Shown here: positions 38,756-44,269 of the stretch, piece after piece
How the letters are laid out: each line of letters begins with the position of its first letter
Numbering within the stretch: position 1 is the stretch's first letter
NCBI GenBank assembly: GCA_003599135.1
Contig: QZIV01000003.1
Location: 1 to 44,269, forward strand
DNA: 44,269 nucleotides
Direction of reading: 5' to 3'
Source of the DNA: Candidatus Parcubacteria bacterium
GTDB taxonomy: Bacteria > Patescibacteriota > Minisyncoccia > UBA6257 > 2-01-FULL-56-20
Made by a program: the position numbers and the translations under genes
Notes under the pieces: model-generated
The model's input: only the letters and a program-made list of their open reading frames with translations
The model's database searches: none
What the model was told of the DNA's origin: nothing

Positions 38756-39313
38756 ATGACACGAGCCCTGAAAAGCGATAAGCCGGGGGTGCGAGAGTGG
38801 TACGCCATTCAAACGTATTCCGGCTACGAGGAAGCCGTCGCGCGTTACTTGAAACAGCGCGTTGATTCGCTTTCGATGAACGACAAGATCTTCAACATCA
38901 TCGTTCCCAAGGAAAAGAAGATAAAAGTGAAAAGCGGCCGACGGAGCACTGTTGAGGAAAAAATCTATCCCGGCTACGTTTTGGTTGATATGGTGCTCTC
39001 GGAGGATTCCTGGTACGTGGTCCGGAATACTCCGCGCGTAACGGGGTTCGTGGGGTCAGACAACACGAAGCCAACACCGCTCTCGAAGGAAGAGGTAGAC
39101 GCGCTCCTTGCGCGAATGGGCAAGGAAGAGAGCCGATTCAACGTTGACCTCCGCGTGGGAGACCTCGTAAAAATCATCGACGGGCCGTTCAAAGACTACG
39201 ACGGCAAGGTGTCCGAAATCGACGAAGAAAAAAGCAGGATTAAGGTGATGGTTCCGATCTTCGGTCGGGACACCGCGGTCGAACTCGATTCGTTGCAGGT
39301 AAAAAAAGTATGA
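38756..39313 (+). CDS. nusG: transcription termination/antitermination factor NusG
   Basis: 185 residues. The NGN domain begins REWYAIQTYSGYEEAVARYLKQR and contains YPGYVLVDMVLSEDSWYVVRNTPRVTGFVG. The C-terminal KOW domain has VGDLVKIIDGPFKDYDGKV. The start directly follows the secE stop. Its stop overlaps the rpsR start by 4 nt (ATGA). It binds RNA polymerase and links it to Rho or the ribosome. Confidence 0.96.
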   Translation: MTRALKSDKPGVREWYAIQTYSGYEEAVARYLKQRVDSLSMNDKIFNIIVPKEKKIKVKSGRRSTVEEKIYPGYVLVDMVLSEDSWYVVRNTPRVTGFVGSDNTKPTPLSKEEVDALLARMGKEESRFNVDLRVGDLVKIIDGPFKDYDGKVSEIDEEKSRIKVMVPIFGRDTAVELDSLQVKKV

Positions 39314-39522
39314 GCACATTCATAAATCAGTGTTTCTTCTGTTCCCAGAATCTGATCTATATCGACTACAAAGAAGTCGAGCTTTTGCGGCGCTTCATTT
39401 CAAGCCAGCTCAAGATCATAGATCCCAAGCACTCGGGCGTCTGCGCGAAGCACCAGCGAAAACTCGCTGAGGCGATCAAGCGCGCCCGCTTTATGAGCTT
39501 ACTCCCCACGGTGCGGAGATAA
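39310..39522 (+). CDS. rpsR: 30S ribosomal protein bS18
   Basis: 70 residues. CFFCSQN, later GVCAKHQRKLAEAIKRARFMSLLP gives the zinc-binding (C+) form with CxxC and C-x2-H. YIDYKEVELLRRFISSQLKI is the conserved core. It is unusual in being coupled to nusG by a 4-nt overlap, rather than lying between rpsF/ssb and rplI. Confidence 0.94.
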   Translation: MSTFINQCFFCSQNLIYIDYKEVELLRRFISSQLKIIDPKHSGVCAKHQRKLAEAIKRARFMSLLPTVRR

Positions 39523-39535
39523 GCACGTTTACCCC

Positions 39536-40087
39536 ATGGAAGAGCTGAACCAGCTCATTTTCAAGAGTATCTTTGCCGTGAGCCACGGCCATTTCCTCCT
39601 GGACTACGGAATTATTTTCTTCGCAAAATATCTCCCCTATCTTCTCGTCCTCGTTTTCCTTCTCTTCGTTTCCTCGCAACCCGGCTGGAGAAAGCGGTTC
39701 TTCATTTTCGCCGAGGCGGCGCTCGCCGTGATCCTCGCCCGAGGACTCATGACCGAGATCATCCGGTTCTTTTACGCGTACCCCAGGCCCTTTGAAGTCT
39801 ACGGCCTGGAAGCTTTGATTAAAGAATCCGCAAGTTCCTTCCCCTCCGGCCACGCGGCGTTTTTCTTCGCACTCGGGATAGCGGTGTACTTTACGAACGC
39901 CCGCTGGGGATGGTGGTTTCTGGGATTTGCGCTTCTAAACGGCATCGCCCGGATCGCTGCGGGCGTTCACTGGCCGCTCGACATCGTGGGGGGAGTGCTT
40001 GTAGGCATCGCAAGCGGATTCCTGGTCCGCAGCTTACTTCAGTCAACCCTAAAGAAGCTTTCTCCTCAAGAAACGGTTCACTCTTAA
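39536..40087 (+). CDS. PAP2-family phosphatase (BcrC/UppP-like)
   Basis: 183 residues with about five or six membrane helices. The three PAP2 motifs appear as IRFFYAYPRP (Arg where the first motif usually has Lys), SFPSGHAAFF and ARIAAGVHWPLDIVGG. Family members of this size recycle undecaprenyl pyrophosphate or dephosphorylate lipid phosphates at the membrane surface. Its stop shares the tetranucleotide TTAA with the stop of the convergent gene. Confidence 0.87.
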   Translation: MEELNQLIFKSIFAVSHGHFLLDYGIIFFAKYLPYLLVLVFLLFVSSQPGWRKRFFIFAEAALAVILARGLMTEIIRFFYAYPRPFEVYGLEALIKESASSFPSGHAAFFFALGIAVYFTNARWGWWFLGFALLNGIARIAAGVHWPLDIVGGVLVGIASGFLVRSLLQSTLKKLSPQETVHS

Positions 40088-40608
40088 GGAATTCTCCGAT
40101 CTCTCCGAAACGCCTCGAGGCGAAGCTTGAGAACTCTTTTTATCGTGTCGTAAATGACCGGTAGTTCGAGGTAGTCGATCACAATCGCCGCCCACGCAAC
40201 AAGCGGATGCCATCGGGGAAAGGCGCCCGTGCGGCCGAAAATCTCGACGACCACCTCGTCCGTGATCCAAAAGATATGAAACCACTGGGCGTTTATAAAA
40301 AGGAGATAGAGAATGTCGCGGACGTTTTTCCCCCGCCCACGGATTGAGTTTATATAGACGAGGGAAGTCGTAATAAGCGCGGGGATCTCCGTGTAGTCGA
40401 CGAGGATGAGGAGAAGTCTTCCGACCGGGTTTTGGGAAAAGAAAAAGCTCTCGCCGAAGATCCGGAAGAGCACGACGTCCGTCGTAAGCCAGTAGAGGTG
40501 GACAATCTGCAAAAGAAAAAGCCCCGCCGCAATCGTGAGGTTTAAGGCGTAAAACTTGTTGTACCAAGCCCAAAAGCGGACCGCGAGGGCCTGAAGGCGC
40601 TCGATCAT
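40084..40608 (-). CDS. membrane protein, 174 aa
   Basis: Four hydrophobic segments (about 22-40, 62-82, 98-118, 135-155) with many aromatic residues. Acidic residues lie in or near the membrane (LLLILVDYTEIPALITTSLVYIN, ITDEVVVEIFGR, IVIDYLELPVIYD). The recurring DYxE-P pattern in helices two and four suggests an internal duplication. It heads toward the PAP2 gene on the other strand. No family recognised. Confidence 0.65.
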   Translation of the reverse strand: MIERLQALAVRFWAWYNKFYALNLTIAAGLFLLQIVHLYWLTTDVVLFRIFGESFFFSQNPVGRLLLILVDYTEIPALITTSLVYINSIRGRGKNVRDILYLLFINAQWFHIFWITDEVVVEIFGRTGAFPRWHPLVAWAAIVIDYLELPVIYDTIKRVLKLRLEAFRRDRRIP

Positions 40609-40618
40609 ATGAAAAACT

Positions 40619-41041
40619 TTATCTCCAACCGGCGAGAATCCCTCCCATAAGAAGGAGGCTTACGAGCTGGTACCCCGTGTCGATCATGAATTTTTCCTTC
40701 GACTCTCCGGAGTAGAGCTTGTTTACAAACTGCACGGTGCCCACGAACCCAAGCCAGATCCAAAATCCGACCTGCACGCCTCCCGAAACGGACCTCGCGT
40801 CAAGAAGCCCCAAAAATACCCCGAGGACGTATGCGGTAAGGAGTGCCGCGAGGAAATTCAGAAAAAAGATCTTTCCCATCGACTTCCCTTTCTTCTCGGC
40901 CTCAAGCTGTTCCGTTGACTTCCCTTGGGCCCGAAGCCATGCCTTTCCGAACAAAGACTGCGAGTACCAGGCAAAGCCCAACACCATGCTCACGACCGTC
41001 GCCGCAAGTACCGCCCAGAAATTTACGCTTGCTTCAAACAT
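40619..41041 (-). CDS. DUF1761-family membrane protein
   Basis: 140 residues and four hydrophobic helices. The opening VNFWAVLAATVVSMVLGFAWYSQSLFGKAWLR matches DUF1761 proteins, which share a W-Y-S-P/Q-LFG-x-W pattern in the first helix. Function of the family is unknown. It starts 10 nt upstream of the 174-residue membrane protein on the same strand, so the two are probably an operon. Confidence 0.8.
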   Translation of the reverse strand: MFEASVNFWAVLAATVVSMVLGFAWYSQSLFGKAWLRAQGKSTEQLEAEKKGKSMGKIFFLNFLAALLTAYVLGVFLGLLDARSVSGGVQVGFWIWLGFVGTVQFVNKLYSGESKEKFMIDTGYQLVSLLLMGGILAGWR

Positions 41042-41112
41042 AGTAGATAAGTTATTTCGACCTTATGAAATTATTCTAACACACTGGAGAAAACGCAGGT
41101 TCTGCTTCTTCT

Positions 41113-41388
41113 TCAGCGAAACCAGAAGTACTCGAGCACAATAATCGTGGCAAATAACGTTCCGAGGAGATTGGGGGTGATAATAAACCAATCTTTCTTT
41201 TGGAAACCGTACAAGACCCAGAAAAGCGACTGGATGGCTAAGAGTGCAAATGCTAAGAGCGAAACCCCTGCCACGTTCTCGCTCTGCCAGATCCGCCAAA
41301 CCTGCGAGAGCAAACCGAGAGACATAAAAGCCAGGGATAAGATAACCGTCACGGTCCCCAGCTTGTTGTTCCTTATATGGTTAATCAC
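41113..41388 (-). CDS. SemiSWEET/PQ-loop-like small transporter
   Basis: 91 residues with three helices, as in a single MtN3/PQ-loop repeat. LSLAFMSLGLLSQVWRIWQSENVAGVSLLAF, then a PNLLGTLFATIIVLEY helix, follows SemiSWEET order, where two chains form a sugar channel. The typical PQ dipeptide reads SQ here. The start overlaps the previous stop by 1 nt. The sugar-transport role is inferred from fold only. Confidence 0.7.
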   Translation of the reverse strand: MINHIRNNKLGTVTVILSLAFMSLGLLSQVWRIWQSENVAGVSLLAFALLAIQSLFWVLYGFQKKDWFIITPNLLGTLFATIIVLEYFWFR

Positions 41389-41726
41389 TAAATACGAGAT
41401 GCTTCCGCTCGAACTTCAGACCTCGCGGCGTACTTGTTGAGCTCCATCTGAACGAAGAGCATCGCCATCGGCGCGATGACGAGATAGAACACGACCCAAA
41501 GGATGGGGTTATTGTCTTTCTTCACGTACGCGGAGAATCCTTCCATGTACCGATAGAGAAAATACAAATTCGCAATCGGGACGATCACGAGCCACGCGGT
41601 GGGAATCTTTCCGCCCATGCGGTTGATCTCCCCTTTCGTCTTCACCGTCCAGTAGAGCGCGTAGATGCCGAAGGTAGCGATCGAGAGGACGAGTACTACC
41701 CAAGGATTACGATATTTGATAGTCAT
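41388..41726 (-). CDS. DUF4234-like membrane protein
   Basis: 112 residues. IKYRNPWVVLVLSIATFGIYALYWTVKTKGEINRMGG is the N-terminal block of DUF4234 proteins (R-NP then a glycine-containing helix and Y-W-x2-KT-x-E-N/I). Two further hydrophobic segments follow. A TGCTATACT promoter lies 6 nt before the ATG. It is co-oriented and overlapping with the SemiSWEET-like gene. Function unknown. Confidence 0.75.
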   Translation of the reverse strand: MTIKYRNPWVVLVLSIATFGIYALYWTVKTKGEINRMGGKIPTAWLVIVPIANLYFLYRYMEGFSAYVKKDNNPILWVVFYLVIAPMAMLFVQMELNKYAARSEVRAEASRI

Positions 41727-41732
41727 ACTTGA

Positions 41733-41741
41733 AGTATAGCA
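41733..41741 (-). promoter_or_regulatory. extended -10 promoter of the DUF4234-like gene
   Basis: The minus strand reads TGCTATACT, with -10 TATACT at 41738-41733, only 6 nt before the ATG at 41726. A leaderless mRNA is predicted. Confidence 0.5.
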
Positions 41742-41773
41742 AAGTAGTCCGGAAATCCGTACAAACGATGGGG

Positions 41774-42529
41774 TTACTTCTTCTCTTGTTCCCTCTGTCT
41801 TCTCCGCTCCTGCCGGGCAATATTATCTGCCTTGATTTTTCTTACCGCCGTAAGAAGAACGAACCGGACGCCGTCGCTCATATTCTCGATCTCCGGGATT
41901 TTCTCGATCGGAAACCACACAATGTCCGAGTGCTCACGGGCGTCGGGGAGCTCCGCGACGATGGGTGCGGTGTTCTCATGCGTCGTTGCAACAATGTTTT
42001 CGACGCCCACGTGGACCACATTCTCTGTCTTCATATCCAAAAACATACCGGCGATCGTGAGTTGGGCTTGCGCTGGAGTCATCCTGATCTCTTCTCTCAA
42101 CTCGCGAAGCATCGCGCGTTTTATGACCCCCGCAGCTGGAGGATCGCGCGACACGCTCTCATCGGGGATGTCGAGGGAGTCGCGCTTGGGGTCAATTTTC
42201 CCCATCGGCACCGCCCAGGTTCCCCCGCCCCAGCGGCCCTTCTGCTGTTTTACAAGAAGAACGTGCGTGCCCCTCGTAAGCTCGCCCTGCGCAGCAAGCG
42301 ATCCAAGTGCCGGCTGTGCAAGCACGACGACTGCCGCTATTCCCTCGATATCATCCGGAGGAAACATCCTATAATCGGTCACGAGTCGCTTGAGATGCCG
42401 GTAATCACCTTTCTCTTCAAGGGACCTCTCAAGATGATTCAGGAGTTCGAGCGATTCCCCAAGAACCTCGTTCGGCGGACGGATAAGTTCGGGTGATGGC
42501 GGCGGGACTTCTGTTCCGGTTCTCTTCAT
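41774..42529 (-). CDS. Nudix-like hydrolase with a degenerate Nudix box
   Basis: 251 residues from the ATG at 42529 (MKRTGTEVPPPSPELI); an open upstream extension overlaps the VOC gene and looks non-coding. A helical N-terminal part (1-75) precedes the domain with GTWAVPMGKIDPKRD and AMLRELREEIRMTP. REL and REE of the Nudix box are kept, but the canonical first Glu and the final Gly are replaced and the box is split by ~15 extra residues. A basic tail follows. Binding without hydrolysis, or a changed substrate, is possible. Confidence 0.68.
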   Translation of the reverse strand: MKRTGTEVPPPSPELIRPPNEVLGESLELLNHLERSLEEKGDYRHLKRLVTDYRMFPPDDIEGIAAVVVLAQPALGSLAAQGELTRGTHVLLVKQQKGRWGGGTWAVPMGKIDPKRDSLDIPDESVSRDPPAAGVIKRAMLRELREEIRMTPAQAQLTIAGMFLDMKTENVVHVGVENIVATTHENTAPIVAELPDAREHSDIVWFPIEKIPEIENMSDGVRFVLLTAVRKIKADNIARQERRRQREQEKK

Positions 42530-42536
42530 GCTCCCA

Positions 42537-42929
42537 CTACTTGGCGTTCGGGTCCGGCTGATGGATGCCAAACGTATTTCCTTCCGTGTCGAGAAAGTAT
42601 CCTTGCCACGCCATGCCGGGAAGTGCGAACTTTGGCATCGCGACGATTCCTCCGGCCGCCAGTATCTTTTTTGCCGTTTCGTCGAAGTTTTGAACGAGCA
42701 CAGTGCACACATAGGAGTTCGTCCCGCACTCTTTTGGCGGAGTCTTCGCCGGGCGCGGCAAGAGGCCGCCGTTAATCCCCGGCTCTTTTGAATCCTTCGG
42801 AGCAGTCATCACCATCCAATATTCCTGCTCGCCCCACCTTTGGAAGTCCCAACCAAAGATATCTCGGTAGAACTTGATCGCCCGCTCGGGATTTTCGGCT
42901 TGTATTTCAAAATGTACGACTCGGTTCAT
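42537..42929 (-). CDS. VOC-family (glyoxalase/bleomycin resistance-like) protein
   Basis: 130 residues. VVHFEIQAENPERAIKFYRDIFGWDFQRW opens the first beta-alpha-beta unit, and VQNFDETAKKILAAGGIV with GYFLDTEGNTFGIHQ the second. Potential metal ligands are His near residue 6 and the terminal His-Gln. This subgroup contains many proteins of unknown activity. It lies 7 nt upstream of the Nudix-like gene. Confidence 0.88.
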   Translation of the reverse strand: MNRVVHFEIQAENPERAIKFYRDIFGWDFQRWGEQEYWMVMTAPKDSKEPGINGGLLPRPAKTPPKECGTNSYVCTVLVQNFDETAKKILAAGGIVAMPKFALPGMAWQGYFLDTEGNTFGIHQPDPNAK

Positions 42930-42938
42930 CAGGTAAAA

Positions 42939-42947
42939 ATTATAGCA
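42939..42947 (-). promoter_or_regulatory. extended -10 promoter of the VOC gene
   Basis: The minus strand reads TGCTATAAT, with TATAAT at 42944-42939, 9 nt before the ATG at 42929. The predicted leader is 2-3 nt. Confidence 0.6.
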
Positions 42948-42979
42948 CGAGCAACGCGGGGCGGGTATAAAAACCAGAA

Positions 42980-43003
42980 GAGCGCATAGCTTACTATGCG
43001 CTC
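42980..43003 (-). terminator. hairpin terminator of the SWIB gene
   Basis: GAGCGCATAG and CTATGCGCTC form a perfect 10-bp stem with a 4-nt loop. On the minus strand it is followed by TTCTGGTTTTT, a usable but interrupted T-tract. It lies 27 nt after the SWIB stop. Confidence 0.6.
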
Positions 43004-43030
43004 CACGGGAAACTTACGAGAAAGGTGAAG

Positions 43031-43279
43031 TTAGGAGAGATGCTTCGAAACGAGCTTCGTCATCTCAAACATATTGACCATTCCCTTGCCTCCGAACACT
43101 TTTTTCAAACTCTCATCCGCATTGATATTCCGCTTGTTCTGGGCATCCTGGAGACCGTTCTTTTTGATGTACACCCAGAGTTTTTTGACCACTTCCGACC
43201 GGGGCATGGGCCCCTTGCCTACCACCGCCTCGAGCTCGGAACTCAAGCTCATCGGCTTCATAAACGCAGAATTGGGCAT
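43031..43279 (-). CDS. SWIB/MDM2-domain protein
   Basis: 82 residues that are almost entirely one SWIB domain: FMKPMSLSSELEAVVGKGPMPRSEVVKKLWVYIKKNGLQDAQNKRNINADESLKKVFGGKGMVNMFEMTKLVSKHL in order, with the KLWxYIKxNxLQDxxNKRxI core. In eukaryotes the domain occurs in chromatin remodellers and MDM2; stand-alone bacterial copies occur in Chlamydiae and several CPR and other phyla, with presumed nucleoid or chromatin roles. The -10 is TGCTATACT at 43326-43318. Confidence 0.92.
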   Translation of the reverse strand: MPNSAFMKPMSLSSELEAVVGKGPMPRSEVVKKLWVYIKKNGLQDAQNKRNINADESLKKVFGGKGMVNMFEMTKLVSKHLS

Positions 43280-43317
43280 GTGTTTTATTATTGATTTATG
43301 ACCTTTGTGTTGTATTC

Positions 43318-43326
43318 AGTATAGCA
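43318..43326 (-). promoter_or_regulatory. extended -10 promoter of the SWIB gene
   Basis: The minus strand reads TGCTATACT, with TATACT at 43323-43318. The leader would be ~32 nt. It shares CGTGCTATA with the VOC promoter. Confidence 0.55.
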
Positions 43327-43388
43327 CGAATGCGATAGTTTGCCAGTATTGCCGCTCATCGCGTTGCTCTTGCCGTTTTATATCTTGA

Positions 43389-43745
43389 TTATACCCGAAC
43401 GCGCAGAGAAAACACTATCGTATCGCCGTTTTTGATTCTTTCTCTTTTCCGTACCTCGGCCTTGAGCGGCAGAAGATATGCACCTGATTTCCTGTCTGGG
43501 AAAATGGATGTTTTCCACGTTGTGGCGCTTGCCCGTCGTAGCCTTGGCGAAGTCGGGCCGATCGTGACTAAAACCGGTAGTGACCCCTGCCTGCCGGCAG
43601 GCAGGCCCAGCTCGCGCACCCGCGCCCCGAACGTTTTTCTGATCGTGTCGGATTGCCTCTTGGGAAGCGTCAAGAAATGCCACCTGCCTCCGCCAGCTGG
43701 CGGACCGGGATAAAGCCACACTTTTGCGCGCATGGTATAGGTCAT
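43389..43745 (-). CDS. DUF1905-domain protein carrying three palindrome-derived insertions
   Basis: 118 residues; ATG at 43745 or 43733. The ordered blocks WHFLTLPKRQSDTI, GSLPVLVTIG, TTWKTSIFP and AYLLPLKAEVRKRERIKNGDTIVF match the DUF1905 beta-barrel. Between them sit three short stretches encoded by palindromes: PPAGGG (residues 15-20), LPAGRQG (48-54) and PTSPRLRRASA (64-74). Each stays in frame and lies at a likely loop, so the protein may be intact. Function of the domain is unknown; it is often paired with a YdeI/OmpD-associated-like domain, which is not present here. Confidence 0.82.
   Translation of the reverse strand: MTYTMRAKVWLYPGPPAGGGRWHFLTLPKRQSDTIRKTFGARVRELGLPAGRQGSLPVLVTIGPTSPRLRRASATTWKTSIFPDRKSGAYLLPLKAEVRKRERIKNGDTIVFSLRVRV
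43529..43558. repeat. imperfect palindrome within the DUF1905 gene
   Basis: On the minus strand GCCCGACTTCGCC continues to GACGGGC, with GCCCG/CGGGC as closing stem. It encodes the PTSPRLRRA segment of the DUF1905 protein. Confidence 0.6.
43586..43605. repeat. 20-bp perfect palindrome, copy 2
   Basis: Identical to 33989-34008: CCTGCCTGCC followed by GGCAGGCAGG. Here it is in frame in the DUF1905 gene and encodes LPAGRQ. Confidence 0.9.
43689..43704. repeat. 16-bp perfect palindrome within the DUF1905 gene
   Basis: TCCGCCAG followed by CTGGCGGA. It encodes PPAGG near the N-terminus of the DUF1905 protein. Confidence 0.8.
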
Positions 43746-43801
43746 GGATTACGTAATTGGGTACGTAAACTAGAAAAAATCGGTCACGCGCGAAGCAGCC
43801 T

Positions 43802-44065
43802 CTACAGGTACACCTTGTCCGCGTAGCACCACGAGAACTCTTCTCCGGGCGTAACGGACTTTATGATCGGGTGCCCGCTTGCCTTGAAATGCGCAGTCGC
43901 ATGCTTGTTTTTCGAGCTGTCGCAGCAGCCAACGTGGCCGCAGGTAAGGCACATCCGCAAGCTCACCCATGTGTCGCCGGTTTTCACGCAATCCTCGCAG
44001 GCCGAAACGTCCTTCGGATGGACGTTCTTGATCTGATCCTTGTGAGTGCAAACTTTCTCGGCCAC
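43802..44065 (-). CDS. UBP-type zinc-finger protein
   Basis: 87 residues from a GTG at 44065 (MAEKVCTHKDQIKNVHPKD). The frame is open further upstream, but that part overlaps another gene out of phase. The ligands follow the ZnF-UBP pattern: CTH, CEDC, CLTCGHVGCCDSSKNKHATAHFKASGHP, ending in FSWCYADKVYL. In eukaryotes this finger binds the C-terminal glycines of ubiquitin; stand-alone bacterial copies are known but their partner is not. The start is 8 nt after the previous stop. Confidence 0.85.
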   Translation of the reverse strand: MAEKVCTHKDQIKNVHPKDVSACEDCVKTGDTWVSLRMCLTCGHVGCCDSSKNKHATAHFKASGHPIIKSVTPGEEFSWCYADKVYL

Positions 44066-44072
44066 CTTGAGT

Positions 44073-44269
44073 TTAGAAAAAGGCCCAGGAGAAAAGGAGA
44101 AGAAGCACAAGCGCCGTGATACCTGCGAAAACACCCACAGTTTTCAAAAACAGATTTACCGCACGCTCTCTTTCCCCGCCCAGATAGAGTTGAAGCGGTC
44201 CGTAGAAGAAGAGGTACCCCATCACGGCCACGGAGAGCGTAAGAAGCGAGAGCGCCGCGATCGGGGTCA
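44073..44269 (-). CDS. membrane protein, C-terminal part (runs off the window)
   Basis: 65 codons are open to the window edge and end in TAA at 44075-44073. They show two hydrophobic helices separated by GPLQLYLGGERERAVN, then FAGITALVLLLLFSWAFF. The start is outside the window. It is co-oriented with the UBP finger gene and probably in the same operon. No family recognised. Confidence 0.6.
   Translation of the reverse strand, partial: TPIAALSLLTLSVAVMGYLFFYGPLQLYLGGERERAVNLFLKTVGVFAGITALVLLLLFSWAFF

Noticed and set aside
1-44269. Alternative genetic code (TGA as Gly)
   Set aside because: Several complete genes end at TGA at the expected length (for example pth and the MacB ATPase gene).
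1-44269. CRISPR array, rRNA genes, transposases, prophage
   Set aside because: No regularly spaced direct repeats, rRNA sequence, DDE or tyrosine recombinase motifs, or phage genes were seen.

Overview
The window looks like chromosome from a member of the Candidate Phyla Radiation (Patescibacteria, most likely Parcubacteria/Paceibacteria). I infer this from the gene content and from sequence habits rather than from a marker phylogeny. Genes are short and tightly packed. IF-2 lacks its N-terminal extension. There are a PilM-PilN fusion, a secreted protein with WND/GWISF repeats, SWIB and UBP-zinc-finger singletons and short GIY-YIG reading frames. GC-rich palindromes lie both between and inside genes. 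TGA is used as stop, so the glycine-recoded lineages (Gracilibacteria, Absconditabacteria) are excluded. No rRNA, CRISPR, prophage or transposase gene is visible.

Layout. 1-2.2 kb: a SHOCT membrane protein, a DsrE-like protein, a degraded frame, two poorly known genes and a small zinc-binding gene with its own promoter and terminator. 2.35-5.9 kb: a MacA/MacB-type efflux operon, followed by an inverted-repeat-bounded candidate RNA on the minus strand. 6.2-7.2 kb: rmuC. 7.2-13.2 kb, minus strand: lepB, hisS, HIT, rpsU, yqeY-like, ybeY, ftsA and ftsZ, a translation and division cluster. 13.2-13.8 kb: pth. 13.8-23.8 kb, minus strand: a type IV pilus block (pilO, small membrane protein, tRNA-Val, tRNA-Ile, a pseudouridine synthase, major pilin, membrane protein, pilB, pilC, three pseudopilin-like proteins, a WND-repeat surface protein and pilMN). 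23.9-28.6 kb, plus strand: dprA, topA and relA/spoT. 28.6-30.4 kb, minus strand: parA and parB.

30.5-34.4 kb is the most unusual region. It holds four tRNA genes (Leu-CAA, Leu-TAA, Cys, Ser), infB, rbfA and three small GIY-YIG nuclease frames. One frame ends inside tRNA-Cys. One is framed by perfect 21-bp inverted repeats between infB and rbfA. One lies between a displaced, palindrome-interrupted 5' piece of tRNA-Ser and the intact tRNA-Ser.

34.4-44.3 kb: an AT-rich membrane protein, msrA, a CYTH protein, a strong candidate for a ~290-nt structured RNA upstream of gyrB, gyrB, then secE-nusG-rpsR and a PAP2 phosphatase. After these comes a minus-strand series of small membrane proteins, a Nudix-like protein, a VOC protein, a SWIB protein, a DUF1905 protein carrying three palindrome-derived peptide insertions, a UBP zinc finger and a truncated membrane protein at the edge.

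Two regulatory habits recur. Many -10 boxes sit only 6-9 nt before the start codon, which predicts leaderless mRNAs (lepB, parA, pilO, infB, the DUF4234 gene, the VOC gene). Several promoters have an extended -10 (TGnTATAMT). Convergent genes often meet with no room for a terminator. All functional calls rest on motifs read by eye; no database search was run.
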